Source: Chionis minor (taxonomy: Eukaryota; Chordata; Aves; Charadriiformes; Chionididae). From it: a stretch of DNA of 64,000 bases. The DNA is taken from assembly GCA_013398295.1 (NCBI GenBank), contig VZSF01009937.1, positions 94,178 through 158,177 of the forward strand, read 5' to 3'. Made by a program: the position numbers and the translations under genes. Positions 37,421-49,400 of this stretch are shown here, piece by piece. Each line of letters begins with the position of its first letter. Within the stretch, counting starts at the first letter, position 1. The notes beneath the pieces are model-generated. The model searched no databases and was not told the DNA's origin. It saw only the letters and a list, made by a program, of their open reading frames with translations.

Positions 37421-39605
37421 AAAATTAACTCCCTCAAAATGGGGAGAAAAAGGATCACTTTTGAGGACCAGCTTAAAACTTGTAAGGAAAATCCCAACAA
37501 CATCTATAGCGTACATTAGAACTAAACTCTTCCATTCCCTACATCTGTGGAAAAAGACTTAACAGCGCTACATGGCTGTTCTGTCTAAGGATTAGTCAAT
37601 TGGTCATCGCTACTAATATCTTGTATAATTGCGTTATAATTTGATCCCAGATTCAAAAAGAGGTTAACAGAAAATAAATTGTAAGGTTCGTGGGATGTCT
37701 ACTGTGTCATGCACTGATTTCAACGGGCAGAAAAACAGCTCCAGAGGGGGGATTTTCATATTTCTGAACCAACAGACCTTTGCAAGTCCATAGAATTTCC
37801 CTTCTTTAGGCAGGAGCAGAGTGTGGTGCATGGCCTACTGAACAGCTGTAAGGCCCTGTACATCCTTGCAGCCCCAGTGTTTGCTGCCTACTGGGATGCA
37901 TCCTACATAAGCCCTGATGCAATGCCTACAACCAGCCAAAACTATTTTCTGTAGCCTTCTGACCACGGAGGGTTTCTGTGGAGCAGATTTCATGCAATAC
38001 TTTCCTAGGAGCATCCTCGGACATGCACAGAAGCTTTCACAGATAGTTTATGAACGACCATGGACATATTTTCACAGGCCAAATGTAGAAATACACTCAT
38101 AATGAAAAGCAAAATATCTCTACCTGGCAATCATTTCAGTGGCTTTGTTTCTGCAGTCCCAGAACGGATTCCTTGAGTTCTAAAGGTAGCACAATGCATT
38201 TCATTTGGAAATATTTGAAATTTACATATTGTTTGTAGCACAGAAGATTTTTCAGGGTACCACATGGACATCAATGAAACACACTTTTGTCAACACTGGC
38301 TGAAGTCACAGAGAAGTCACATTCTCAAAGAGGGTCAGTTGGGCAGGCAAGCCCTGGCTCTCATTTCTGCTCTATTTTCTTGCAGGAGACTGACTCTGCA
38401 CACGTATTTATTCATGGGAGAGAACCGTAACAGAAACAGAAATCTAATTGAGTTTTAAATTTGCTTACTAACATTTTCTTGACCTAAGGTCCAACATACT
38501 GGGAATTGCCAGAAAGAAAAACATTAAAGTAGCTGTAAATGAAAAGTTTCTTGTGAAGGGATGAAAGCCAGCTCAAAAGGCTGAGCCCTTCCCCCAAGAA
38601 GTCTATAGCAGGCTAGTACTAGGAAAGGATCCAGGACAACTAACAGTACTTAATATCTCAGGAATAGGTCCTTAGACTGCATTCCAGTCTCTTTTTTTCA
38701 TCACAAGGACTTATTAGCTCACCTGCCTTAGAGCATAAAGCTCTACTAGTAAATTCAAGCGTGCCCACAATGCGCCTATGCACTACAACACTGGTGCCTA
38801 TGCTAATAAACTGTGAGAGAGTTCGCTGGCATGAACGTAGCCTGCTCCAACTGGTGCTCTCCCAAGCAATTTCTGGACTTGTTTTGGTTGCGGGACTGTG
38901 CCAGGAGCACACCCAAGCAGCAGTTTGCTTGCAGCCACCTCGCACGGGCAAACCCAGTTCACCGGCATAGAAGCAAGCTGTTCCATGCCAATTGGGCTCA
39001 ATGGCTAGGAACATTCACAGTCACGTTTAATATAGTCATATAAGCCCAGGCTAAGCCCTTTAACAAAATTACTGAGTCAAATCAAATCATCACTGAAAAG
39101 CTGTCATGCATACGGTTTTAATAGTGTACTATTTTGCAAGTATCTGGCATTTTCTGGGCTTGCTACACTAGTAGCGTGCTCCAGTTAAATACGCTGATGC
39201 AGTTTCACAGTTAACAGTGGAGTTGCCGCGATGCAGAACTCCAGAAAGCCTGCGATGAACCAGCTTCTTTTGAACGACTAGGGTGGAAAAGCCTAAAAAA
39301 AAGGCTTTCTAAGGTCAAATTTGGCCATGACTTAGGTTCTTATCTCTAAACCTTTTTCACATGTGACAATCTCATGATAGTTTTCTGCTGTGTCATTGCA
39401 ATTGCCTCTCACAGCCAGGCACCATCTGAAACAATTCCAAGAAAGCAACTGTTCTTCTGTTGCAAGAGCAAAGTTGGAAACAGAACGACTGGAGGTCTGG
39501 CAAACTCTAGAGTGTATTATTTTTAATTCTAATCACAAGATCTAGCATGTCCCATTAAATTACTGAAATAAACATAATATCTTATTTTCTTCAAAACTAG
39601 CATGC
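37421..39605. other. Intergenic DNA, no gene seen
   Basis: Unique-looking sequence. At about 38750-39250 CpG and GC content are somewhat higher than in the surroundings and overlapping frames of up to 118 codons occur on both strands. Nothing there matches a family I know. Confidence 0.55.
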
Positions 39606-40370
39606 AGTCATTCTGGTTGGAAAGGACTTACAGAGGTCTCCAGTTCAACCTCTTGCTCAAAGCACATCCAGGTAAAGCAAATTGCTCAGAGGCTTGTGCA
39701 GCTTTGTTTTGAAGATCCCCAAGGGTGGAGAATTTACAGCTTCTCTAATAAAATGTTCCAGTGATTGACAACCTTCATGGTAAAAAAATTCCTTATACGA
39801 AGTCAGAATTACCTATGTTCCAGCATGTGCTTGGTTCTTCTCATTTTGCCACGGTGTGCCCGAGAAGTCTAGCCCAGTCTTCTCTATATTTTCCCCTTAG
39901 ATAGTTGTAGAAAGCAATAAGATCTCTCTTCACCCTTCTCTTCTCCAGGTGGGACAGACCCAGCTCTCTCGGCCTCTTTTCAGACATCTTGTACTCTAGG
40001 CTTCTGATAATTTTGGTGGCCCTTCACTGAACTCACTGCAGTATGTCAATACTTTTCTTGCACTGGGGAGCCCCAAACTGGACACTGTACTCCACATGCT
40101 GTTTCACAAGTCTCCATGATCTCAGGGACTGAGGTGAGCCTGAGTAACCCATAGCTCCCTGGATCCTCCTTCCTCTTCTTGAATGCAGGTGTGGTGCCTT
40201 TTCCCAGTCATCAGGAACCTAACTCAGTCACTATAACCTTTCAAAAACGATAGAGAGCAACCTCACTGTGACATCGGTCAGCTGCCTTCACAACCTTGGG
40301 TGCATCCCATGTAGTCACATGGACTTGGTTACGTCATGTTGGCTTACTACTCCCTACACTATCTACAGCA
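39606..40370 (-). mobile_element. CR1 LINE with the reverse transcriptase core deleted
   Basis: The left end (39606-39660) is the CR1 3' end in reverse (TCTGGTTGGAAAGGACTT, CCAGTTCAACC, TTGCTCAAAG). Sequence up to about 40100 follows the 3' UTR and the end of ORF2; its sense reading VKQHVEYSVQFGAPQCKK matches the CR1 'VRPHLEYCVQFWAPQFKK' block. From about 40110 the sense reading jumps to TTPAFKKRKEDPGSYGLLRL and TSVPEIME, the '[28 protein letters not shown]' region that lies far upstream in ORF2. It then passes to a decayed form of 'KSMGPDGIHPRVLRELA' near 40330-40290. The intervening palm with the F-x-D-D active site is missing. Stops and frame shifts are frequent. The right boundary is approximate. 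Confidence 0.88.
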
Positions 40371-43300
40371 AATAAGATTTGCGTTCCCACAGACTCTGCT
40401 AGAAGGCTCAGAGGAGCAGGAAGCACGAAATTAGATTATTTTGGTTTCTGTACCTTTTAGACGTGTATCTGGTCAGTCATGTGCACTGAATTTGTAAGAG
40501 TCAACAAAGACTTTATTCTACCCTTTACGCCCAAATGGACCAAATTTGGATTGCACTGTGACCTTAATTCATAGTCCTCTCAGTTCCCAAGGGTGAGATT
40601 TTATCGATATTTTTTTCATCACAGGATTTAGTATGTATTTTTAATATATTGTAGAATGCAAGATTGAATACAAAAAGTTTGACAGCTAAAAGCCTACCCC
40701 TTACACTGTCTCCCAAATTAGGGACAGATGACCAAGGCCCAAGCAGATTTTTTCCTCCTTGCACTTTTATCTATCTATATGATGCCAGCTATGTAGATGA
40801 ACACCGATAAACACTAAACAAAACGGGCAGTATTCTTTACCAGAGGAGCTTTATGAGATATGATTTGGCCTTTAAAGTAATTGGTCCAGGCCCTTCATAA
40901 TAAGGACAGCTGAGCTCAGTTTGGTTCACTCTGATTGATGATAATTCTGATTGCTTCCATTAGAAGGCTTGATGTACTATGAACAGCCAGGAAAAAAACC
41001 CATCACTGCCTTCATTAGGAGAACTTCTATGCTGTTTAATAAAAGACAAACCCATCAGACCTATGTGTCACAAAAGCTATACACCCCACTAAAGCGCTTT
41101 GTTGGGTCAGGGCAGGAGATGGTGACACCATTCACTGAGCATTTAGGCCAGTATGGACATATCCCATCACATGATTAGGCCCTAAGAGAGACATTGAGGA
41201 TTAATTACAGGACAGTTTTTTCCACCAGAGTTTCAAAACCTTGTGACAGAAGATATGCTGTGCCGTGACTACTATTGAATTTAGTCTTGTATGGATTGTT
41301 TGGTCTCCATCTTTCACAGTGACTCATGTTGTGACACATTTGTCAGGGGAATACTCACATATACAGACATACATGCATGGGGCAAACAGGCACAGTATTA
41401 CAAAGGGAGGTCAAATTATGGTTCCATTAACCTTGAAATGCATCTTTTCAAAAGGAGATGAAAAACTAAACAGCGAACAACCAAACCTAACCTCCAGCTA
41501 AAAATAGGAGCTCTTCAGCTCAGCTCTTTTGTGCCAGAGCAAATATTTATAGATTGCTCAGAAAACCTGAATAATGGGGGGTTTAATGGAGACTGACAGG
41601 TTCTTAACTAAAATAGTGGTAACGGGTACCATGATGAGGCTTCTCTACCCTTTGCCACAGGGGCCATTGTGCTGGCAGACGGTCTGCAGTCTGTACAACC
41701 ATGGATAATTCATGTTACACAATTAATGACTCCTCAGAGGAAAGCAAATGATCATTCCTGGAGCTTAACAGCAAAGTAAGTGGGTAAATAAATAAACACA
41801 ACCTACAGCTTTCAGATTTATGTCACATCCATCAGGAAAATCTCAGAATAAAATGCAGAGAGAAAGATCTGCTAAAGATAAACCACAAAACCTATAATAG
41901 CATGTTTATGACTGCCATCCATCTGCAACAGGAAGCAATGAAGGATTTGCGGCACATGGGCAGTGCACTCAAATTTTGAAATTTGCATGTTTTTATTTAA
42001 GAATTTCCAGTGTTCATTTCTAAACTTTCTACTGGAAAGTAAATGGCTCATTGTAATGTGAAAAAATGTCAAGAAATGAGCAAGAGACCTGCAAAGTTCT
42101 TCATCCAACCACAGGCACGGCTCTCTGGTGACAGTAGACAACCTAGGGTGTGTTTGAATAACTCAGACACTAAATCCTGTGGAGAAAGGGTGGGTTCTAC
42201 TTGCTACCAGTAGCATTAATAAACAATCTCCTGTCCAATCCTTACAACCCTGTCTTGGGTCTTTTTTAGGGCGCAGGATTTTACAGGAGCAAGCAGGGTC
42301 ATTCAGGTCTCAGTGTCAGTCCAAGAGACTGAGATATTTTTCTCTAGAGCTTGGATTTGGCTAACTCTAGAGACAGGAGAGGGCAACAGGGACCGGAACC
42401 AAAGGTAAGCCTGGACATCTCTGGACTCAGCAAGCCCATGGTTTGCATGTGGAGCATCCATTCACCTCCACAGCAGGACTGGAGAACTTTAAACAGTTAC
42501 AAATATGCAAGATCTGGTATTAATCCCTATGACTTTTATCCCTCCCTTACAGAGCGACTTTGTTTATGACTCAATCACCAAGACAATTCTGGAAGCTTTT
42601 ATGCTGGCAATCCCGAAGCATTCTTTTCCTCTTATGAAAATCTTAGTATTTCTTTGGGCTGTGGTATATAACTTGGATACAAATTTTGGCTGAGGGCTCA
42701 GGCTAACTAAGAAGAGTGGGAATGACATTTTGCAAGAGATGAACCTTCTTAATTTCTTTCAGTCATTACTGTAACACCTTAGGCACTTAATTTTGAAACA
42801 ATATATATTTAAAATATATGTTGAAAGGCTAAAGCATACATTGCAAAGTACTGATCCTTACAAGACTGGATTTAGAAAAGTTCAGTGCGAGAAACTGGCT
42901 TTAAAGCAGTAAATAAACAATGCCTCTTATTTTGTTTCAGATAGCTGGAGGGGGTGGCCAAATCACAGCTCAAAACCAGAAAAAATCAAGCCCAGCTTTT
43001 CTTATTTTGCTGATAAAATAAACAGCATTTCATCCGCTTGGGTGAACACTTTATAACAATGATTGCATAAAGAATTTGTTACTTTTAAACACAACACCTC
43101 TTTGACTTTGCATATCATTACAGTTTCTCTGAGTGCCAGTCATAGTAGCAGTATGTGCCAACTACTGTCCTTTTGCTCATAAATGGCTGCCTTCCAACAA
43201 CTTTGACTATGTATAACTCCCGGAGTGCTTGAGGAATCCAGGGAATGAAAAATCCCCAGCAGACTAATTTGCACAGATCTGTAGTACGAAGCTTGAGACC

Positions 43301-46254
43301 TAGCCCTGCATTTTCCTAATTAGTGGTAATTCAGGGATATCCATTTTGCTAGCCTCTGCAGGGTACATTACATCTACAATCCACCCAGAGCATATCTCCT
43401 GCATGTCTCTCTTAGTGGCAGTGTTCATGTGAACCTCCACCAGCTCCCATCCCCTTCACAGCTATTCATTTCCGCTTCCTCACCATCCCCTCAGTGGTGA
43501 CAAGACACTTCCTGATGAGAAACTCATGTTTGAACAAACCTCAGGTGGTATCACTTTGCTCTTAGGGAACCTTTATTCAGGATGTAGTTATATAATATAG
43601 CCATAAACATCACAAGGTGAACTGATCAGGATATTTTTAACCCAAATAAGTTACCTGATCTGATTCATCAGTATAACTAATGAAGAATGAAACAAGAATG
43701 AGGAGACTGGTGGTGCTGAAGGTGGCACTAGCATCAGGAGTATCCATAGATGTCTTAAACTCTCTTTCTATGCCCACAAGCCTCTACCAAACTGCTCTAT
43801 ACCAAAATCGATGGCTTTCTCTCACCTGTTGTTGGAGCATACTGACATCCATGTAGGCCATGAATTAAGCCTAAGAGCAGCTTCCCAAGCAAGAACCAGA
43901 AAGAGCATTCAAGGAGTTCATCCTTTGCCAGTAGTACTGGGTTCAGATGAAACCACGATGACTCAAAGAAGGGCTCTGTCTCCTCCTCTGCTCAGCATGT
44001 GCTAGCAGAGGGCCATCTCTCTAGCCAGAGGTGAACAGAATTGGGTAAAACAGGTAGCAAGGACTTCAGAGAGTTTCTAAGGATCCAGCACATCAGCTCA
44101 GTTCAAACGGAAGATTCATGCTGCCTGAGATTAGACTGCTTGTATAAGGAAAGGAGGGAGGAAAGCTCCATCATTTAGGCACTCTCTGTCACTCTCTGAA
44201 GGTCCCATTGGCTGCATATGATGCTTGCAGTTTTACTTTAGTCTCTCAAGCTAGATGAAAATAAAGCCAGACAATGTGAATGCTCCATACAACACATACT
44301 TACTGTGTCTTTTGTCACTTTGAGAGCTAAAGGAAATGAACGGGGGCTCTAACACTGCAGACTGCTCAAATCCCAGAACCACTATTACAGATGTGCGTTT
44401 GCAAAAGCCATCAAACAGCACTTTGTAACAAATTGTTCTGAAGAAGAAAATCTCCACTTAGGAGTTGAAAATTAGATTTTTTTTTTTTAACCATTCTCTT
44501 ACGGCAGTTTCTCATACCATCACTGGACATTTGAAATTCTATCTGGACACCCTTGTATACACAAGAATGATTTCCACCTTCTTTATTTTAACTCTGTACT
44601 TTGTGGTATACAGAGTTCATCTGGATCTCTATGTGAATTTTGTGCCTCACACCTCTCTGTTAAGACTGCAGATGTAGCAGATGCAGCAGCAAGTGTTAAA
44701 AGTTTCAGACCATCTAGCAGAATGTTTCAGTTCTGAAATCTTCCCCCTTTTTTCTCAGTCATATTTCCCATTCATCGAGTAGAGTGAGGATACACGTCTC
44801 CCACCTTGATTCCCCATAAATACACTTTATTTTCTTTTTCTTCAAAGATGCAGTTGGAAAATCAACTTCTTAAACAGCCGGGCAAGACCAACAGTTTCAG
44901 CAGCTATCATTATGAGATGCAAGGTCAGAGGCTCTTAACCTGTAGGACAGAGGGTATACCATCCCCACCAGAACTTTATAAACCACGCTAAAAATCTTTC
45001 TTCATTGTTCTGTCTTAACACTATCAAGCACAGGCAGCGTGACACAGTGGACCCAGCATGTGATTAAGAGGTACCATGTAACAACCTTCCATAGATTTGG
45101 TGGGTTTTTTAATGCCTAAATGCATTACAGAGTTCTCATGCATTTGTGTGCTTGTGCAGCAGCTCACAGCGAGGAATTTGCTGGCTGTCCCCCACACTCT
45201 CAGAGACAGGCATGTGGCATCTTGGGCTGAAAATAAAAAGGAGCGTGTAGGAAAAAGTTACAAGGTCTTAAAATGTTTTAACAGTCATTTGTTTCTGTTT
45301 TTCAGTATATAAGAACTAAATATACTCATCCTGTTAGTACAATCTTAGTAATGAATAACCGAGACTGTTCTGGTTTTGTATGATATTGTTCTCCTAAATC
45401 TCCACTGCATTATACTGGTGTGCACACGTGCGTACACACTCTGCCACAAAATTTTCTGCTGTGATCCCCCCAGCTAAAAAGCATTACAGCCACGACTGGC
45501 ACCAGCAGAGAAGGGAAGAAGGTACAGCGTATTTTTTAACAATGATGCTAAGCAAGCTAAAAACTAGGCTTTGCTATGGTCAGCTTCAGTCCAGAACACT
45601 TTACTGAAGGCACATTAGAAGTCTGTCCTTTCTAAAAGATTTTCTTCTGTAAGACTCACATTCATGTAGAAGGCAGATGTGCATCTGTGGTTTGCAGCCT
45701 TTCAATAAATAAGTTATCCTCACAACTGAATTTTAACAACCTGGAGAATGCAACGGATGAACCCAGCTTCTAAAAAAGGCAAAAGAAATTTTCTTGCGAT
45801 GAGGATGTCACACACAAAACTGCTTGAACGGAACATCTGTTGTCTATAATCCGATAGTAGTCTGGGTTTTGTGCTGCACAAAGAGCAGGCAGATGTGTGG
45901 TTAAAGGCTGTGCACAGGATGGTCCCCATCCTGTGCTACACTCTCTCCTCAGATGGAAGAATAAAACCTCACGCCTACCAGAGCACCGTCTCACTGTCAG
46001 CACACATTTGGACAGCCTAAGACCCTATGGCTTGTTTTATGGAGTTACTAGCCTTGTATCAGTCAACCTGAGCCTTTGTCCTTGTGAAATCATGCCAAAA
46101 AGCTGCTGGGGCCAGGGACAGATGTCCTTTGTTCCCGAACAGATGCGGCCTTGCTTTGTGCCCTTTCTTTCATGGCCTCCTGGCTGGGACTGCAGTGGCA
46201 CCCTGTCCCTTAAATTGCCGTGTCAGACATCTGCTGTCACGGCACTGGGGACAT
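40371..46254. other. Intergenic DNA, no gene seen
   Basis: AT-rich unique-looking sequence with AT-rich palindromic DNA near 42800-42825, a T run near 44478-44488 and a CTCF-like word at 44002-44015. No recognised repeat family and no convincing exon; open frames are short until the GC-richer patch that follows. Confidence 0.6.
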
Positions 46255-46400
46255 CCCTGCCTCTGATGCAGAGCAGCTGCCTGAGCCGTAAGGGCGCTGC
46301 TGCTGCTGCTGCGCAACTGCGCGCAGCGGGGGGTGCGTGGGTGTGCGCTCGCCTCCCTCTCTGCGTTTCATGCCTGCGGGAGGTGACACGTCTGTGACTG
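46255..46400. promoter_or_regulatory. Isolated CpG-dense patch, possible distal regulatory element
   Basis: Eleven CpG dinucleotides can be counted between about 46286 and 46379 in otherwise CpG-poor DNA. The patch includes a (GCT)5 repeat at 46296-46310 and a GCTGCGC/GCGCAGC stem (46308-46314 and 46321-46327). It lies within a 166-codon plus-strand open frame (45897-46397) that I do not recognise. Retained CpGs suggest low germline methylation, as at an orphan CpG island or enhancer; no promoter motif or transcript is visible. Confidence 0.3.
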
Positions 46401-49400
46401 AAAGCGGTGACACCAGCGCTGAGGATGCAAAGCAGCAGGACATGGGGAAGCTCTGGAGCTGCTGTGGCTGAGTCAGCAAGCCCCAGCCGCTCTCGTGCCT
46501 GTTTATCTTACAGCAGCCTGTGCAGCAAGCTTCCCATTACACCACGCTGGCTCGGTAAATTAGAAAAGCGTGTTAGAATTGTCCCAGCTCTCCAAGTGCA
46601 GAACAAAATACCTGATTTTGCATCCCTGCGCTGGCTATTTCTCCTCTGATCTTTGCAAGCAAGAACATCGCTCGCATCTCATCCTTCACAAGACCTCCAT
46701 GGCATTCCTGCAGAACTCATTCATGGAGGCAGGGGTAAAGATATTTAATTCTGCTTCCCCATAAAGTTCTGCATCATTACCATTGCTCAGAAGGAAACAC
46801 TGTCCACAACTCATTAACAATCCCTGTCCAATAACAAGCGTGGAATAACTATGGCTGTGTCTAACTTGACCTGAAGCATATTGCAGGATGCTTAATCATC
46901 CAGGTGTTCTGTCTTCGTAGATGATCTCCCAACATTTTCATGTGTGCCAGCAATAAATAGCGAGCAACTAGAAAATATGCCACTTCAGGGAACTTAAAAT
47001 TAATTTTTTACTTTTTGCCAAACTCATTTTCAGCCAGATCAATTCCTTGAACCACTCCACTGCCTGATAAGAGAACTACCTGGGGTGGGAGCAAGCAGGG
47101 CCTGACGGCCAGCTGGATTTGCACTGGCTTCAGCCATAGTGAAACTGCCTTCTCCTTCAAGAAGGGAGGCCTCAACCACAGCATGGCTCATACAATAACC
47201 TGGAAGATTTAAAAAAGATGTGGCGAGTGATAACAGCAAAGCTTGACGTAGAAAAATAGGGTGCACGAAGTAAGGTGGTGTACCTTTTGAGTGGCTGACC
47301 CCTTGGTGGAGCATGTAATGCCTCTCTTTTTCATACAGACTGTTATTTGGTTGCCTCATGGCTGAGGATTAGGCTACCTAATTTCTAATGACTGCCTGGT
47401 GTGGCAAGGACTATATACACACACATCTTCTGGATGAAGCTATGAAGCTCACATCTATAAAGCTCAAATAGAGAAATATCTTAAGACACTCAGAGGAAGA
47501 AAAGCTCCCTGTGAAACCTGAGACAGCTCCAAGTGCCCATGGAATCAGAGGGTAGAAGATCTGAGTCTGCCTTGAAAGAGTGGGGAGAAAATACCGTTAT
47601 TTTCATAAAGAAAGTATCCTATTGCAGGAATACCCGTGCAGTTAGAAACTGTGGAGTGATTTAAAACTGTAGAGGAAAAAAAATGAACAAAACAAAACAA
47701 AGAGATATCCTCTGATGTCTCAGTTCTCTTCCTGACACACATATGGTAGTCATGGCTTTTGATGTTTGGTATCACATCTTTAATTTGCAGGAGAGTTTTC
47801 TGTAAGTTGTTCTGTAAGGGCAAGTGAAGACAATGTTTTCTGGCCCTCAGGGCATTTGAAATAACTTTTGTCTTGGAAAAAAAGAATCACTAGGTTGAAG
47901 TGCACAGGCTTTCCCAGAGGCATTACTTTACAGGGCAAACTCCTTGGATCCTCTTACCTGAAATGATGACAGCAGGAGTTTCAAAAATACTATCCCATCA
48001 TTTGCTGTAAAAATAATTTTTCTCCCTGAATTCAGAAATGCTTCCAATCCCAGCACAATCATTGTACAAAACTGCTTGTTTCTTCCAGCAGTTGAAGAAG
48101 AACATGTGTCACATCATCAGCCTGGAGATTAGGGCCAGCAGATGAATGTCAAGGGTCAGCCTGCAGTGAAACACTAAGCAAGTCTCTCTTCCTCAGGCAT
48201 TGACACAGGCTTCATATCCCTCCCTCAGGACTAGCCATCTCCCAAAGAATATCTTTAATATACAACTTCTTTCAAGCAGACTAATCTCCCCCATTGTCTA
48301 GACTGCACAATACAGCCTTCAAACAAGAAGTGCAAATGAGGACATTTGTATGTTCTCTCCTCATCCCTCCTACGTGAACAGCCAAGAGACCAACAGGGAA
48401 TAGAGACCTAGATCTTGGATTTGGTTTATACACTGCAATAAAATTGCAATCCAAATTCTAATAATATGACAGGAGAAGGCTTCCTTGGGTATATTCATAG
48501 ACTCCACAGGCATTTCCTCAGAGATATTCTTTGAAACTCAGGGCAAAGAGCTTCCTCTTCAGACAAAAGGGTTTCTATCTTTTCTAGATGACTTGTTGCA
48601 GAGGCCTTTCCTTGGCTTGCCACTTGGGCTCCGGTTTTCAGACACGACCTCTTCCTTTGAGAAACCCTCAGAAAGCCTTTGGTGCTGCTGGTGTTGACCG
48701 TCCGTGGGAAAACCTGTCAGTGCCAAGGAAGAGGAGGCAATGTTTAGAATGTGCAACAATTGGGTGGCTCTCAGCCAACAAGAAGTGAGGTCCAAGGGTC
48801 ACGGATGCCCTGCTCTACTGCCTGTTCTGAATGAATACTAAAGATCCCCAAAACACAGCCGTTGCTACAGACTTGTTCCTGCAGCAACTGTGGGTTCTTT
48901 GTTGCTGTTTCAAGGATTTTATTTTAAAAATTATTTTTCTGGCCACAGTTTCCATCTGTTCTCCCTGGAGTTGGTGGATGGTCAATTAACTAGAGTTTGG
49001 GGAAATCAGCAGTTTTTTGTTTGCAATCATTCATGCAAATCTTTCTCTGCCTTCAGTCTGAGCTGATTTGCAAAGACAAACAACTAAAATAAACATAGCT
49101 ATAACGCTGCCTGGTTCTGAGTCAACTGCATATTCAGCTCTGGAAGTACTGTGTGATTTTTAGGTAAAAGCATAAATCAGTCCAAATTTACTTCATGTTT
49201 GAAAGAGATCTATCACCAGATGGGCCTGCCTTGGAGACAGGGGCTGATAGAGTTAGACTGCGCTCACACTTCCTTCCTGGGAACAGCAGTTTCAGTAGAA
49301 ATACTCACAGATTAAAAGATGAACCCTGAGCAGGAGCCTTACAATTTAGTCTTTCAGGTTAACTCCATTTCCTTGACTTCTGCATCGACTGGTCAGGAGA

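Noticed and set aside
45897..46397. 166-codon plus-strand frame
   Set aside because: No domain or signal recognised; it coincides with a CpG-dense, stop-poor patch and has an alanine run from the (GCT)5 repeat.
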